From: Aschersonia sp. MBC 622
Lineage: Eukaryota > Ascomycota > Sordariomycetes > Hypocreales > Clavicipitaceae
DNA length: 64,000 bases
Assembly (NCBI GenBank): GCA_030782805.1
Contig: JARJPL010000267.1
Location: 62,001 to 126,000 of the forward strand
Direction: 5' to 3'
This document shows positions 44,811 through 56,400 of the stretch, piece by piece. Position numbers and translations under genes: made by a program. The notes below the pieces were generated by a model. That model was given only the letters and a program-made list of their open reading frames with translations, made no database searches and was not told where the DNA came from. Positions within the stretch are counted from its first letter, which is position 1, and the number at the start of each line of letters is the position of its first letter.

Positions 44811-46187
44811 ATGAACGTCTTTGTCCGCTGGCGTCCCCTCATCGGCGCCGAGACCGCCGCCGGCAGCGTCGACCACCACACCACCACCACCACCACCACC
44901 ACCGCTTCATCATCCCTCCTCGCCGTCACCGTGCACCGCCGTCTCTCCCCCTCAGACAAGCCGTGGACGAGCGCGTCTGCCTTTGACGCCGTCTTTGACA
45001 GCACCGCCTCCAACGGCGCCGTCTTCGCCGCCGTCGTGCTGCCCGCCGTGCCGCGCGTCCTCGCCGGCGGCTGCTGCAGCTTCTTTGCCTACGGGCACTC
45101 GGGCAGCGGCAAGACGCACACCGTCATTGGCTACGACGAGGACGGAAATAGCGACGGGGACGGTTCTGGAGCGGGACTGTGTCTCGCGGCGGCGCAGCAG
45201 CTCTTTGCGCAAATTGCCGAGCGAGGTGCTGTCGAGGACCAGAGCCCGATGGCGATTGGGCTGAGCGTGTTTGAGCTCCGACAGAAAGCAGCGTTTGATC
45301 TGCTCAACGACGGGTCCAGGTGCCATATCCGCCAAGGGCCCGACGGCAAGGTGCACATCCGCGGGGAGACGGAAACACACGCGGACGGCAGGGTTCGCGT
45401 GCAGCCGCTCGTGCAGCAGCCGTGCTGGACGGTTTCCGAGCTGCACGATGCGCTGCGTCGCGCGCTCGCGCGTCGCGCCGTTGGCACCTCGTCGGTCCAC
45501 GACCAAAGCTCACGCACGCACGCGGTGCTGGCGCTTGAGCTCGTCAACGCGGAGCTCGTCGCCGCGCGCGCCGCACTCGTCGACCGCCAGTCGGAGCTCG
45601 TCCCCGTGGGCAAGCGCGCCACCGATGTTACCGTCGCGGAGCAGACCCGGGCCGTGCTGCGGTCTCCCGGGGGCACGTACCGCCCGCATTCAGACTACGT
45701 CATCAATCAAGCCCTCATCGACCAAGTCACGGCCGAAAAGGAGGCGTCTGAGATGCGAGTCGCCGAGGCCGAGGCCGTCGTCGCATCCGTGTACGAGCGG
45801 TACCGCGACGCCGGCTTGGGTGGCAAAATGGTGTTTGTCGACTTGGCAGGCGCAGAGTACAACCAAGATAACAGCACCATCATCATGTCAACGGCGACGG
45901 CCAAGCGCGCGCAGACGCCAACGGAAAAGCACGAGGCGCGGCAGATCAATACCGACCTGCTGGCGCTCAAAGAGGTGATGCGGGCGTGGGCGATGCGGTC
46001 GCCGCGGCGACGGGTGCCGTATCGCGCGTCGCCGCTGACCATGGTGCTGCGGGAGGCGTTTACGGACGAGGCGGCCGTGGCGGGCATGGTGGTGACGGTG
46101 TCGCCGGCAAACACGCACCACGCGGCGACGCTCAACGCGCTCAAGTATGGCAGCTTGATGGGGTCGGCGGCAGCGGCGGCGCGGTAG
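44811..46187 (+). CDS. Stalkless divergent kinesin motor-domain protein
   Basis: The protein is 458 aa and intronless. I chose the ATG at 44811 because it starts exactly at the first motor strand (MNVFVRWRPL). Motor signatures are all present: P-loop GHSGSGKTHT (95-104), switch I SSRTH (233-237), switch II DLAGAE (344-349), the INTDLLALKEVMRA helix and VPYRASPLTMVLREAF. The protein ends directly after the last motor helix (LNALKYGSLMG), with no neck or coiled-coil stalk. A helical insert of about 100 residues separates switch I and switch II, much longer than the usual loop. A Thr run lies near residue 24. Cargo and direction are unknown. Confidence 0.87.
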   Translation: MNVFVRWRPLIGAETAAGSVDHHTTTTTTTTASSSLLAVTVHRRLSPSDKPWTSASAFDAVFDSTASNGAVFAAVVLPAVPRVLAGGCCSFFAYGHSGSGKTHTVIGYDEDGNSDGDGSGAGLCLAAAQQLFAQIAERGAVEDQSPMAIGLSVFELRQKAAFDLLNDGSRCHIRQGPDGKVHIRGETETHADGRVRVQPLVQQPCWTVSELHDALRRALARRAVGTSSVHDQSSRTHAVLALELVNAELVAARAALVDRQSELVPVGKRATDVTVAEQTRAVLRSPGGTYRPHSDYVINQALIDQVTAEKEASEMRVAEAEAVVASVYERYRDAGLGGKMVFVDLAGAEYNQDNSTIIMSTATAKRAQTPTEKHEARQINTDLLALKEVMRAWAMRSPRRRVPYRASPLTMVLREAFTDEAAVAGMVVTVSPANTHHAATLNALKYGSLMGSAAAAAR

Positions 46188-46741
46188 GAGTAGATAGGTA
46201 GGGGTAATTACGGTACAGGTTCTGGTGGTGTACTGCGGCCCTGTCTGACGAGAAAGTGAGAGAGAGCAGCTTCGCCTACGATATTCATGGGAGGGGCCCA
46301 AGGGTTGGTCTATTGTTGAGGAAAGGATGTGAGCTTCACCTTTTCATCTCCCCAGCCACCTCGGGGGCCTTTGTCCAACAATGGGCGACTTTACAACTCC
46401 CATTCTCATGGGGTTCTCAAGTCCCATTCTCGACTCCATCAAGAACTTTACAATACCTAATCTGCAGCGTCTATACACACACACAATAGCAACGAAAACA
46501 AGCACCATTCAAATACTCGTCACAACAACCTTCCCTCATTTCATCATGATATAAATACTCTGCTCCAGCGTTCGCTTCTCCTTCTCAATCCGGTCATCGT
46601 TGCGAAGCTTCCACATCTCACTCCCATCGCTTCAACTTGCCTCCTTTTCTGCCATTGTTGCGAAGCAATAAACCCCCCCCAAAAAAGATACCCGTTGCCG
46701 ACATTTTGCTCGCTTCTTCAAACTTTCCCCTTCAAGCCGCA
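46188..46741. other. Intergenic
   Basis: I see no gene; pyrimidine-rich leader near the end. Confidence 0.55.
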
Positions 46742-48338
46742 ATGCCGTACCTCAACCGGCGCACCGTCCGGAATTTGCTCGCCCGCTCACGTCCCTCTGC
46801 GTCTCCGCGTCCTGCCGAGCCGTCTGCCTCCCAACAACTCACCACCTCCACCGCACCCGTCAAGAGGCCCGAATCGAGTTCTCTGCCCTCGTCCGCCTCG
46901 GCGCCCGTCGTCAGCACCTGCTCCTCCCAGACGACGAGCACGCGCGCCGTCACCGCCGACCAAGGCAGCTCGCCGCGCTCCCTCCCCGCCGTCGACGACA
47001 CTGCCGCCCCTGCTTCTCCTTTTCGACCCGACCCTCCCGCTGCTGCTGTCGCCGCCGAGCAGACGCTGCAGGCCGCTGCGTTTCTGGAAGCCGGTATCCC
47101 GCTCGCTTCAGAGACCGCCGCGCCGCCGCCGCCGCCGCCACCCGTCTTTGCGCCGCATGCGAGCGGTCGGGTGCCCGCGTCCGACTCCCCGCCGTACGAG
47201 TTCAACGGACTTTTTGCGGTACCGACGGCATCGAACCCCCCGGCGACGCCCGGTGCGCCGCCCATCTATCAACCGCGCGCTCCAGAGGCAGAAATGTTCC
47301 CGCAACTGCCGTTTACGCCGTTTCACCGCAACGCCATGGCTGCGCGCGGCGGCGGCGGCGGCGGCGGACAGATTGAGCACGAGCTCCCCGGTGATGTATA
47401 TAAACTGTTCATCCCTTCTGTACTCTCTCAACTTTTTTTGACCAACACAACCTAGGACCGCTTCCCTCGCTCCCCCAGCTCCCGCGTCGTCGACGGCTCC
47501 TGGCTCAGCGGGTACGTCTTTTATCTCTCTCTTCCCAATCCTTTCATCTCTTTTTCACAAACTAAACAACTGCAGCCGCTTTGAACCCTTTACCGTCGGC
47601 GGCCGCACATTCTTCTGCCCCGTACACCTCCTCCTGCGCTACCCGCACTGGCAGCTGCTCCTGCACCTCGAGCGTCCTCCGCACGGCTGGGTGCTCTCCA
47701 CGCTCATCGACGCCTCCGTCTTCGCCCTCGTCCTCGAGACGCTCGTCTCGCCCTCTGGCTTCTCCGGCGCCGAGCCGGGCCTCAACCTCGTCAAGCTGGC
47801 CCTCGCCGCGCGCCAGGCCGCCGACTGGGGCATGCACCGCGAAGTCTCCCTCCTCGTCGCCAGCTTCCGTCGCTACGTGGCCCGCCGCGTCTTTTACCGC
47901 AACCCGCACCGGCCGGACACGCACGGCGTCATGGACCATCACTACTTTGTGCACCGCTCCGAGGAGATTTTCCGCGCGTGGTGCGTGCTCAGCGCCGCGC
48001 CCGACGCGCTCCGGCGGCGGCTGCCGCCGGCGGAGCTCGTGTGCCTGTACGCGCTCGCGGTGCCGCGCGACCTGTGGCCCGCGCTGACGGCCGAGTTTCC
48101 AGACGAGTTTGCGGCGCTGATTGACGTGTCTGCGAGGATCAGGGTCGTGCCGGAAGAGGTCGACTACCACGAGTGGTGGCTGCGCTTCTTTCGCATGGCG
48201 GGGTGTCTGGACTTTGACTGGATGGCGGACGTGCCAGACGTGCTCAACATGTTCTTCCGGAGCCAGCAGGAAACGATGCAGCAGGAAGAGCAGCGGGCAG
48301 AGGACCCGGTGGATGGTGCTGCGGCAGAGCAGCAGTGA
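46742..48338 (+). CDS. Protein of unknown function, disordered N-terminus and helical C-terminus
   Basis: The protein is 490 aa in three exons (46742-47395, 47456-47511, 47576-48338) with introns of 60 and 64 nt. The first donor must be GTATAT at 47396, since the nearby GTGATG at 47391 breaks the frame. Residues 1-218 are Ser/Pro/Ala-rich and disordered. From about residue 219 it folds: DRFPRSPSSR, GRFEPFTVGGRTFFCPVHLLLRY and a series of helices (LIDASVFALVLETLV, LNLVKLALAARQAADWGM). The strand-then-helix order is faintly like a BTB/POZ domain, but I do not call it one. No catalytic motif is visible. Confidence 0.7.
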
Positions 48339-48768
48339 AGGATCATGACTGGAGGAGAATGAATGATGAGAATTGTTTGCTTAATGTATGATGGATACGA
48401 TTGATGACTTGCTTGGTTTGCTCAACGTGGCTTCAACGCAGCTGGGCTGCTTCTAATTGCTGATGGCTTTGGGAAATGATGGCTTCAAAGATGATGGCTT
48501 GAAAGGATTGGCTACGCTCGAATATGGCTTATGCTCAAACTGTACACTAAATCAGCTTGCAATTGCTTCAATGAATCTCATTCAACTATGCCATCTCACC
48601 ATGCATGTAACCCGGAACCCACTTCGAGCCCCTTCAATTCAACATTCATATCATCACTTTGCCGGTGGTATCCCCAACTCCTCAACCCCATGTCATGCCA
48701 CGTAAATGTATATACAATGCAAGTTTATCTTCATCAATTCCTCTAGGCTCAACTTCACAACGTCTCGC
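48339..48768. other. Convergent intergenic region
   Basis: I see no gene. Short GATGGCTT direct repeats (three copies) lie at about 48461-48505. Confidence 0.5.
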
Positions 48769-49463
48769 CTAGTCCAGAGCCAAGTTCCACAACCCATCGC
48801 CCAAATAATGAGCCTCCTCCACGACCGGCCCCTTGCCCTTTGCCTTGACCTCTGCCGTACCCTCCACCAAAACGCCCACCGCGCACGCCTCCTCCTTTCC
48901 CTCGGCCATAATCACCACCGGCTCCCCTTTTACCAGCTCCCTGCTCCATCGTCCGTCCCCGTCCACCTTTTGCTCCAGCTCTTTCCCTTCCTCCAACCCC
49001 TTTGGGCTGCCATCGGCCGGCAGTCTGCCCCCCGCCGACGTCAGCCCCGGCGCCATCAGCGTCGCGCCCGACAGCACGAAGCGGATCGCGCCGCGGTCAA
49101 TGCGCACCGAGGGGAAGCACTGCGGGAAGCGGTGCACGAGACGCAGGTGCGGCAGGATATCGCCCGAGTCCTGCAGATTGTAAAAGAGGGGCGTCGTGTC
49201 AATGACGTAGAGCGTGTTGCGGTCGGGCAGCTTGATCGAGGAGAGCGAGGCCTTTTTCGGGAGCACCTCGTCGATGTAAGGCGTCAGCAGAGGGTAGGTG
49301 GTCAGAAGGGCCTGGCGCAGGGAGCGCTGCACAGACGACTTGAGCTTTTGCTTGGGGGCGGCTTGGAGGCTGAGGTGGGGGTTAGCGGGTGAGCGGGTAA
49401 GCGTAAAGAGAGTCTGGGTTACAGAGAGAAGAATGAGGGTGAAACGTACTCTTTTTTAAACAT
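48769..49463 (-). CDS. TMA20: TMA20/MCT-1-like ribosome-associated PUA protein
   Basis: The protein is 204 aa in two exons: a 14-nt first exon (49450-49463) and 48769-49369, with an 80-nt intron. The spliced start reads MFKKDLQAAPKQKLKSS, the expected N-terminus. The pre-PUA domain has LLTTYPLLTPYIDEVLPKK and the PUA domain runs from about residue 95 (IRFVLSGATLMAPGLTS) to GKGPVVEEAHYLGDGLW. TMA20 acts with TMA22 in recycling 40S subunits and in re-initiation in the cytosol. A Gly/Lys/Glu-rich insert between the first PUA strands makes it slightly longer than the yeast protein (181 aa). Confidence 0.93.
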
Positions 49464-49794
49464 TTTGGCGGTCAATGTGATGGAAAGTAGAAAAAGAAGC
49501 TGGATGGCGGGGTGACGATTGGAGGGGTAGCTAGAGGGAAAAGTCGAGGTGCCCCGCGGCGGGGTCACAACAGAATCACGGTCGACGCAACAATTCGGGA
49601 TACTTATTGTTTCGAGGAAAGCAAAAAAAAAAAAGAAAAAAATCAGGGAGCTCAGATGTTATTGTTAGTTTTTGATGATGGATCTGTCTATTTCTCTGAT
49701 GCACGCGGTGATGTAGCACCTCCTTCCCGCTCGTCGCTGTTACGAATCGCCCGCCGAGCGCCCACCCGAACCGAACCCATCTCTCCGATCATCA
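49464..49794. promoter_or_regulatory. TMA20 promoter
   Basis: The spacer lies between the TMA20 start and the stop codon of the next minus-strand gene. An A tract is at about 49623-49641. I see no gene. Confidence 0.5.
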
Positions 49795-50113
49795 TCAACC
49801 ATGGTAGACGTGCGTCACGACGCCATCCTTTTCCACGTGCACGTTTAGCCGATTCTCTCTGTAATCTTTCGTCACCATGGTGCCAGGCTCAATAATGCGC
49901 GTTTCCTGCGGAAGATCACGTTTGCAAAAATTCTGGTCCCCCCACGCGTCGTTAGCCACTAATCCAATCCGCCATGCACACATTTGTTGATAAAAAAAGA
50001 CATACCGTCTCATTTGTTGCCGTCTCGTTGATAGTCTTGCCGACTAGCTTATTCTGCCACTCTTCCGTCTTGGTGGAAGCGTCGGGGTTTTGGTTGGGTA
50101 GTACAAGAGGCAT
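49795..50113 (-). CDS. Proteinase inhibitor I78 family protein
   Basis: The protein is 81 aa in two exons (50006-50113 and 49795-49932) with a 73-nt intron (GTATGT donor, CAG acceptor). The I78 pattern is evident: WQNKLVGKTINE, then TRIIEPGTMVTKDYRENRLNV and an end of VTHVYHG. I78 members fold like potato inhibitor I and inhibit subtilisin-like serine proteases. There is no signal peptide, so it is probably cytosolic, acting on an endogenous protease. A minus-strand TATTTAA box lies about 60 bp upstream (near 50166-50172). Confidence 0.88.
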
Positions 50114-51713
50114 GGTTATTGTTGTTGATGAAGATGTTATTGATTAGATGAGTATGGTGGAACGTTAAATAGATGCAGAGATTAAAATAGGACAAAAAAG
50201 TTGGCAAGGGTCGCAGTGGTATTATAGAGTTCCAACATGTGTGGCAGCCGATGACGTTGGAGCTTGCAACTTCCAAGCATGAACATGATTCAGCCCATAG
50301 TTACTGGATACGGTAGCCGGTGGGCACACGTATGGCAGGGTGACGTGTAGGGCCGATCAGATATTTTATGCATTTTATCGGGGTTGATCTGATACATGCA
50401 GAGTATCGTCTTTCACGGCTTGCACTCGATTTGATATTAGTCAAGCCTTGTCCTTGATTGCAATGATGGTTGATACTTCTCTTCTGCACTGTACTAGACA
50501 TCATTAGCTTACCCTGCTTACGCTAGCCTATAGTCCCCTGATGACGTTGCTATTGTAGCCACCTTCATCTTTTGTTTTTGTCTTTTTCTTTACCTCGCTC
50601 CGCTCGATGGTGGCATAAAGTCACTTGCTCCTCGTTTTGCTCGAAGTCTCCTCTTTTTTTTGAGATACGTTTTGTTTTCCTCGATTTCTCGTTTCCCGTT
50701 ATCAAGTGTTGCATTTCAGCGGACCAGCCACAGTGGCGCATGCTTTGTTCATCGGCCCGCCGCCCCCAACGCAACAGGATGCACATCCCATTGCCAGTCA
50801 CTACTTTGAACACGTCGCGACCAGTTCCTCTATATGGTTATTCTTTACAAAGTATCTCTCTTACCTTGCCATTATCAGAAGCATCTTCGTCGGATGTGCA
50901 CGACGCATATCTTGACTGAGTCCTATCCTCCTAAAAATAGCACCCTTCGCCCCTTGAGCCCACCCCAGCCACATCCCTGCCCGCAGCTATACAGTGACCT
51001 TGAACAAAGAAAAAGGTACTTTTGCTGACGACAGCCTTGAGACAGTTGCACGCCGGCTGCCCACGTCGCCTCGTCCCAAGTTGTCCCCAATCGCTGCCCA
51101 ACACCATCTTTCTTCGTCCGAATAAAATCCGCCCATGATTCCTCCATATATATCCTTCCAAGACATTCCTTTCTAGGGCCCCTTTGATCTTTTCCTGGCT
51201 CCCTTTTGCAGTAATTCGCCTCGTACGCCATCCGCCGCCAAGGCTGTTTTTCGTCGCGGGCCTGTCTGGCCCCCCGTGTACAGCCTTGTCACTGCAAGGC
51301 TTTTGACAGCCCAGCCGCCGTCCCCGCCCTAATAACGGCGACCCCTGGCCACGAACCTTTTTTCCCCTTCTTTTCGCGTCCTTCTCCTCGAGCCTCCCTT
51401 TTTACCAGTCTTTCCTTCTTTCGTCAGCACCCCGTTTCCATGCCCTGACCGCCTCGCGTTGCATTCACTGCCGTTTATCCCCTCCTTTTCTTCTTCCTTC
51501 CTTTGACTGGCATCACCTCGGCGTCGCTTGTGGCTTTTGGCTCCTCTAATCACTACCCCCCCTTTTACGTTACTCCAGCGGCTCGCTCCGGGTCTCCAAC
51601 CGCAGATCCTCGACATCTTTCCCTGTTGATCCCCTTCCTTCCTTCTTGAGCAACCCACGATACATTTCCACGCTCTCGCCGCACACTCCTTTCGGATCAG
51701 CGTCGCTTTCACC
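50114..51713. other. Intergenic, 1.6 kb, promoter and leader
   Basis: I find no supported gene. The distal half (from about 50560) is strongly pyrimidine-rich, as in long leaders of fungal genes; the downstream coding start is at 51714. Confidence 0.55.
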
Positions 51714-52532
51714 ATGCGCTTTGCAGCCCTCGCCTTCGCCCTCGGCGCCGCCGCCTCCGCCATTCCTTCGTCCACCACCCCCGACGACTGCCTCCGCGAG
51801 CACCACGACGCCATCGCGCTACACTCCAAGTGCGCCGCCCCCCTCGCCCTTTCCCACTGCATCTCCCAGCTCCCCTCCGCACCCGCAATCTCCTCCATTG
51901 AAGACTGCTACCGCGACGCGGGGTGTTCCGAAAATGACGCCCGTGAGGAAGCCGCCGACGCGCTCCCCCGCTGCCAGCAGCTCGCCGCTGATGCCGCCGA
52001 CGAACTCCGCCGCCGCATGGCCGTCATGATCACCCCCGCGCCCCTCTTTCCACTGCCCGTCATCGTCGCTCGCGAAAACGCACAGGGTGACGACTGCTTT
52101 ACCACTGAAATCAGCACTCAGAAAATCTGCCCCGGCTTCGTCTCCGGCACCTCGCAACCCTGCCGCCAGGGTCCCGTCACTGCCAAGTCCTGCCGCTCCG
52201 GCTGGCTCTGCACCGAGGATCCCAACGGCAAGGATATATGCATGTCCAAGGTCGACAAACTTGACATTGGCGGCATCATTTGCGCTATTGTCTTTTCTGT
52301 TATCCTCGTCGGCGGCATCAGCTTCCTCATCTTTATGAGCTGCGCCGAGAGCCGCGCCCAGAAGAAACTGAATGCCCGCGTCGAAGCCACCGCGCTCGCC
52401 CGCGCCGCCACCAAGAAGAAGCGCGCCGAGGAGGTGCGCGCGCCACTCATGGCCCAGCAGCAGCAGCAGCACACCGAGTACCGGACGCAGGGTAGCAGCG
52501 TCAACCCCTTTGGCGACGGCCAGCCTCACTAA
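51714..52532 (+). CDS. Cys-rich single-pass plasma-membrane protein
   Basis: The protein is 272 aa and intronless. A signal peptide spans residues 1-16. The ectodomain has twelve cysteines after the signal, in two clusters: residues 26-87 (CLREHHDAI, HSKC, HCIS, DCYRDAGC, PRC) and 128-176 (DDCFTTEISTQKIC, PCRQG, SC, LC, DIC). One transmembrane segment covers 184-209. The cytosolic tail is basic (ARAATKKKRAEE) and ends in a Gln run and a NPFGDG segment, an NPF-type endocytic signal. It is conserved in appearance but has no name I can support; a wall-sensing or receptor role is possible. Confidence 0.75.
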   Translation: MRFAALAFALGAAASAIPSSTTPDDCLREHHDAIALHSKCAAPLALSHCISQLPSAPAISSIEDCYRDAGCSENDAREEAADALPRCQQLAADAADELRRRMAVMITPAPLFPLPVIVARENAQGDDCFTTEISTQKICPGFVSGTSQPCRQGPVTAKSCRSGWLCTEDPNGKDICMSKVDKLDIGGIICAIVFSVILVGGISFLIFMSCAESRAQKKLNARVEATALARAATKKKRAEEVRAPLMAQQQQQHTEYRTQGSSVNPFGDGQPH

Positions 52533-53408
52533 GCGCGACCCGGCTCTCGTTGATTATCATGCCATTTATTATTACGGAGTTTGATGTTAGTCACAAGGAA
52601 CAGAGGCGTAATAACAGAAATGTAGAAGACACACTGGACATGTATTCTTGGACAAGGAAAACGCTTTGCTGATTTTGTTCATGGCGGGTGTTGACTCGTC
52701 GTCATTTGAACTAGCCGCGAGAGGGGACAGCGACTTTGAATACCATACCTTGATTTTTTTTTTTTATATAATTTTTCGCATTGCATAAAAGAAGAAATCG
52801 TTCTGCTCACCACTCGCCATGCTCTGTATATTCATTCATTATGCATATAGGTCACATCTACACAGACGACAGCGGGTAGCAACGAGGAAAGCGGCCAAGT
52901 AACCGACCGTAGCGCACGAGAGTCAATGCAAGTGAGTATTTAAAGAGATCAGACGAGAAAACAGCACCGACTACCTAGAATGCCATGTATATCCACAGTC
53001 TAAAAAGAGAAGATCAGACCAAAGATCAAGACCAAAGATCAAGAACAGAAAGAACCGTTCAAAAAGTCGCACACGACAAGCCTGTGAGTGAGCGAGCAAT
53101 ACATTCTCTCTATCCTTGATCGCATCAGTCCATCCGAGCCAGCAAGGCTGACCGACGGCGTCTTTGGGAAAAAACCCTGCCAATCTTTCCCGCACGAGGC
53201 TGCGCTTCGAGCGTACGCGAGGAGCCAATAACACTCTGACGTCTACGCCTCGAGCGAAGCGAGTCCCAAAAGTTTAGGATCCGGCATGTTCTTCCAAAAG
53301 GCCAAGTCGCTGGAGCAAGTTTGGCCGGCGCGACGGGCTGGGACTTTTGTCGCTGCTGCTGGTCGCGTCGCTGCTGCTGTTGCCGACTTCGACGACCCGA
53401 GGCGTATT
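52533..53408. other. Convergent intergenic region
   Basis: I see no gene. There are two near-identical AAAGATCAAGA copies at about 53022-53045, a T tract at about 52754-52765 and CTG-type triplets near 53345-53370. Confidence 0.55.
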
Positions 53409-56400
53409 CTAGAGACCCCGCATCGACGCGGACGAGAAGCCCATGAGGGGGCTGCCAATCTCGCCGGGCGCCCCGACGGGCTGCCGAAACACAGGGCCGC
53501 CGCCGGGCAGGCCGTTGCTGCCGAGGAGGCTGTCGAGCATGGTGACGTCGGGCACCCAGCGGATGGCGTGCGCGGCATTGTCGCGATTGACCACGTCAAA
53601 CGTGCCGCCGCCGTTGGACGCGCTACCCTCGGTGTCGCAGAGGTTGAGCAGATCCTGCGCGGTAATGCTCGGGTCGTTGCACTGGCTCTCAATGTGGCTG
53701 CGGAGGGCGTGGATGTCGACGAAGCCGCTGCCGTCGCCTATGCCGTCGCCGCTGGTGCCCGCGAGCGCCTTGCACGCATTGCACAGCATCTGCCGGATCG
53801 CAATGGGGCGTGACGCCTGCGAGAGGCTACGCATGCCGCCGCCGGGCGAACCGACGCTGAAGCCGCCAGGGGACATGCCGGGTGGAGGCGCTCCCCAGCC
53901 GGGATTGCCGAAGCCGGGAGGAGGAAAATGCTGGCCATTAGCCGACGGGGGCGTGGGTGCCCAGAGGTTGTGGCCGCCGCGCGGGAAGCCAGTATCCAGA
54001 AACGGGTTCGGTGCAAAGGCGGATGGGCGCGGGCCAGGCGGTTGTGTGCGGAGGCTGCCTGGGTTGAGGTCCGGTCCGAGGGGTTCGTCGTCCTCTACGA
54101 GTACACTGCTACCGAGATGCTTAGTCTCATCCTCGCCGTCGTTGCGACGTCCGCGGGATGTGCTTCCAGGTCTTCCTATCGGGGCTGGTCGTCCAATGGG
54201 CATGGCGGCACTGCCAATGGCGTCGTATGCGCCGGAACCTTGGCGAGTGTGCGTCGGCGGGGGTGTGTCCTTGGGCATGCCGTTGAATCCTTGGCTCATA
54301 GGGAATTGGTCACCGATAGGTTGGTGGAATCCGGGGGGTCCAATCGGACCGCCCGAAGGCATGCCGCGACCAGCTGGTCCGTTGATACCAGGTGGTGCCA
54401 TCATCATGGCGCTAGGGCTGGACCGGAAGCCAGGAAACACAGGTTCGGTAGCAAGACGCGACGGGAATCCAGGTGGTGCGTGGTGCTGCAGTCCTGGAGG
54501 CGGTTGCATACCAATTGGGTTTCCGTGAAAAGCGGCAGACAGCAGCGATGGAGTGGGCGGCATACCTGGGGGCGAGACAGAGTAGGGCAATCCAGGGGTG
54601 GCACCGAAACTCGATTTGCGCTCCTGGCCAATGCTCGCGGGACTCATATGGACGACACTGCTAGATCGCGGCGACAGACTAGGGGACGCTGTCGGAAAGG
54701 CAGCGTCGTGCTGCTGGGATGGGGCTCGTGGGCGTACAGGTGTTGGAACAGCAGACTTGGGCAGCACGGGCGTCGCGACGGGCACCTTTGGTGATGCAAA
54801 ATTGGCCGGATTCGGCGGATGGTGAGGCAAGATGGCCGTCGCAGGTGCGGTGGCGGTTTGTTGTGGATGTCCGCGCTTGGCCAGCTGAATCTGCGAAGGC
54901 ACCAGTCCAGCAGCGACAGAGGCAGCCTTTGCTCTGGCCTTGGCTTCATTTGCCTCTTGCGCCTCTTTTTGCGCCCTTGCTGCTCTCGCTTCCTTGTCCT
55001 TTTTGTCGCGTTCCTGCTTCTCCTTGCGCTCCTGCGCTTCACGCTCCCTTTGCTCGCGTGCCTCCTTGTCTTTTAGGCGCTGCTCTTCCTTGGCCTTTTT
55101 CTCGCGCTCCTTGGCCTCGCGCGCTTTACGTTCCTGCTCAGCTTGCTTCTCCTTTTGCTCGTGAATCTTCCGCAGTCGTTCAGCCTCCTTCTTAAGACGG
55201 GCTTCTTCTTCTGCCTTTCGTTGAGCTTCCTTAAGACGGCGCTTCTCGTCGGCCTTTTGCTTCTGCTGAGCCACGCGATTTTGCTCTGCTTCTATGCGAG
55301 CAGCGTCCTCAGCAGCCTTTTCAGCCTCCTTACGAGCCTTGTCCTCGGCCAGAGCTTGTTTTCGTTGAGCGGCCTTGTCCTTTTTCTTTTGCGCATTTTT
55401 GGCTTTTTTAGCTCTTTGCTCGTGTTCTTGTCGACTTTCTTCCTCCAGTTCCTCGAGCAACTTTTGTTGACGTTCTTTGGCTACTTTTTCCTTGTACGCA
55501 GATAAGACGCGCTGCTCAAACATGCGAGCGGCAAATATTTGAAACATGCGACGTCCTTCTTCCATTCGCTGCGCCTCGGTCATTTGGTCCTGAAGACTGT
55601 GCTCAGTATGGTACGCGGACGGCATGGCAGAAGAACTGGAATATACCTCTTCGTCCTCATACTCTTCCTCTTGGCTGTCAACATAATCCTCCTCCTCGTC
55701 CTCCTCATCTTCGTACTCTTCCTCTTCGGGAGGAGGATGATTGTGAGGAGTAGAGTATGGGGCGCCGTTGGGGTGCGCAAAGCCGCGGGGAAATTGCTCC
55801 CTAGCATCCTCCTCGCGCGCCATGCGGCGCTCGGCGAGCTGCTCCATCATCTCGATGAAGCGCTTGCCATCATTCTTCAGTAGGTCATCGGCCACGGTGA
55901 GGATACCGCCTAGTTCCAGGTTACCATATGTGCGCAAGAGTGTATCTAGGAGCTGCGTACCCTTGACTTGAAGACTGTTGCCAAATGTAAGAAAATCGGC
56001 GACGTCGCGATCGTGCGTACTGTGAAAGGCTTCGGGAGGGTCTTCGTCACTATATTCGTCGTCATCCAGATCCTCTTCACTGTACACCTCTTCAATGTCC
56101 TCTTCCTCGTCTTCGTCATCAGCCACGTGTTCCACTATTCGTCCTCGTGAGGGCGGATGCGGTGCGTAGCTCGTAGGCAGGCCGCGAGGTGGTCGTATAG
56201 GAAAGTCACGAGGCGGGGGCAGCATGGGAGGACCCTCGCCTTGGTTGGCAAACTGCTCAAGCTCGAGATAGTAAGCGTCGTAAAGCCCTTCAAGCTCCTC
56301 CTCGATGGCGTTGCGTTTGCGGCCACAGACGGTGCAGCTGCAGGTGTGCTTTTGCTGCTCCTTCATCTTGCGCAGCACAGCGTCCTTCTCGACTTTAACA

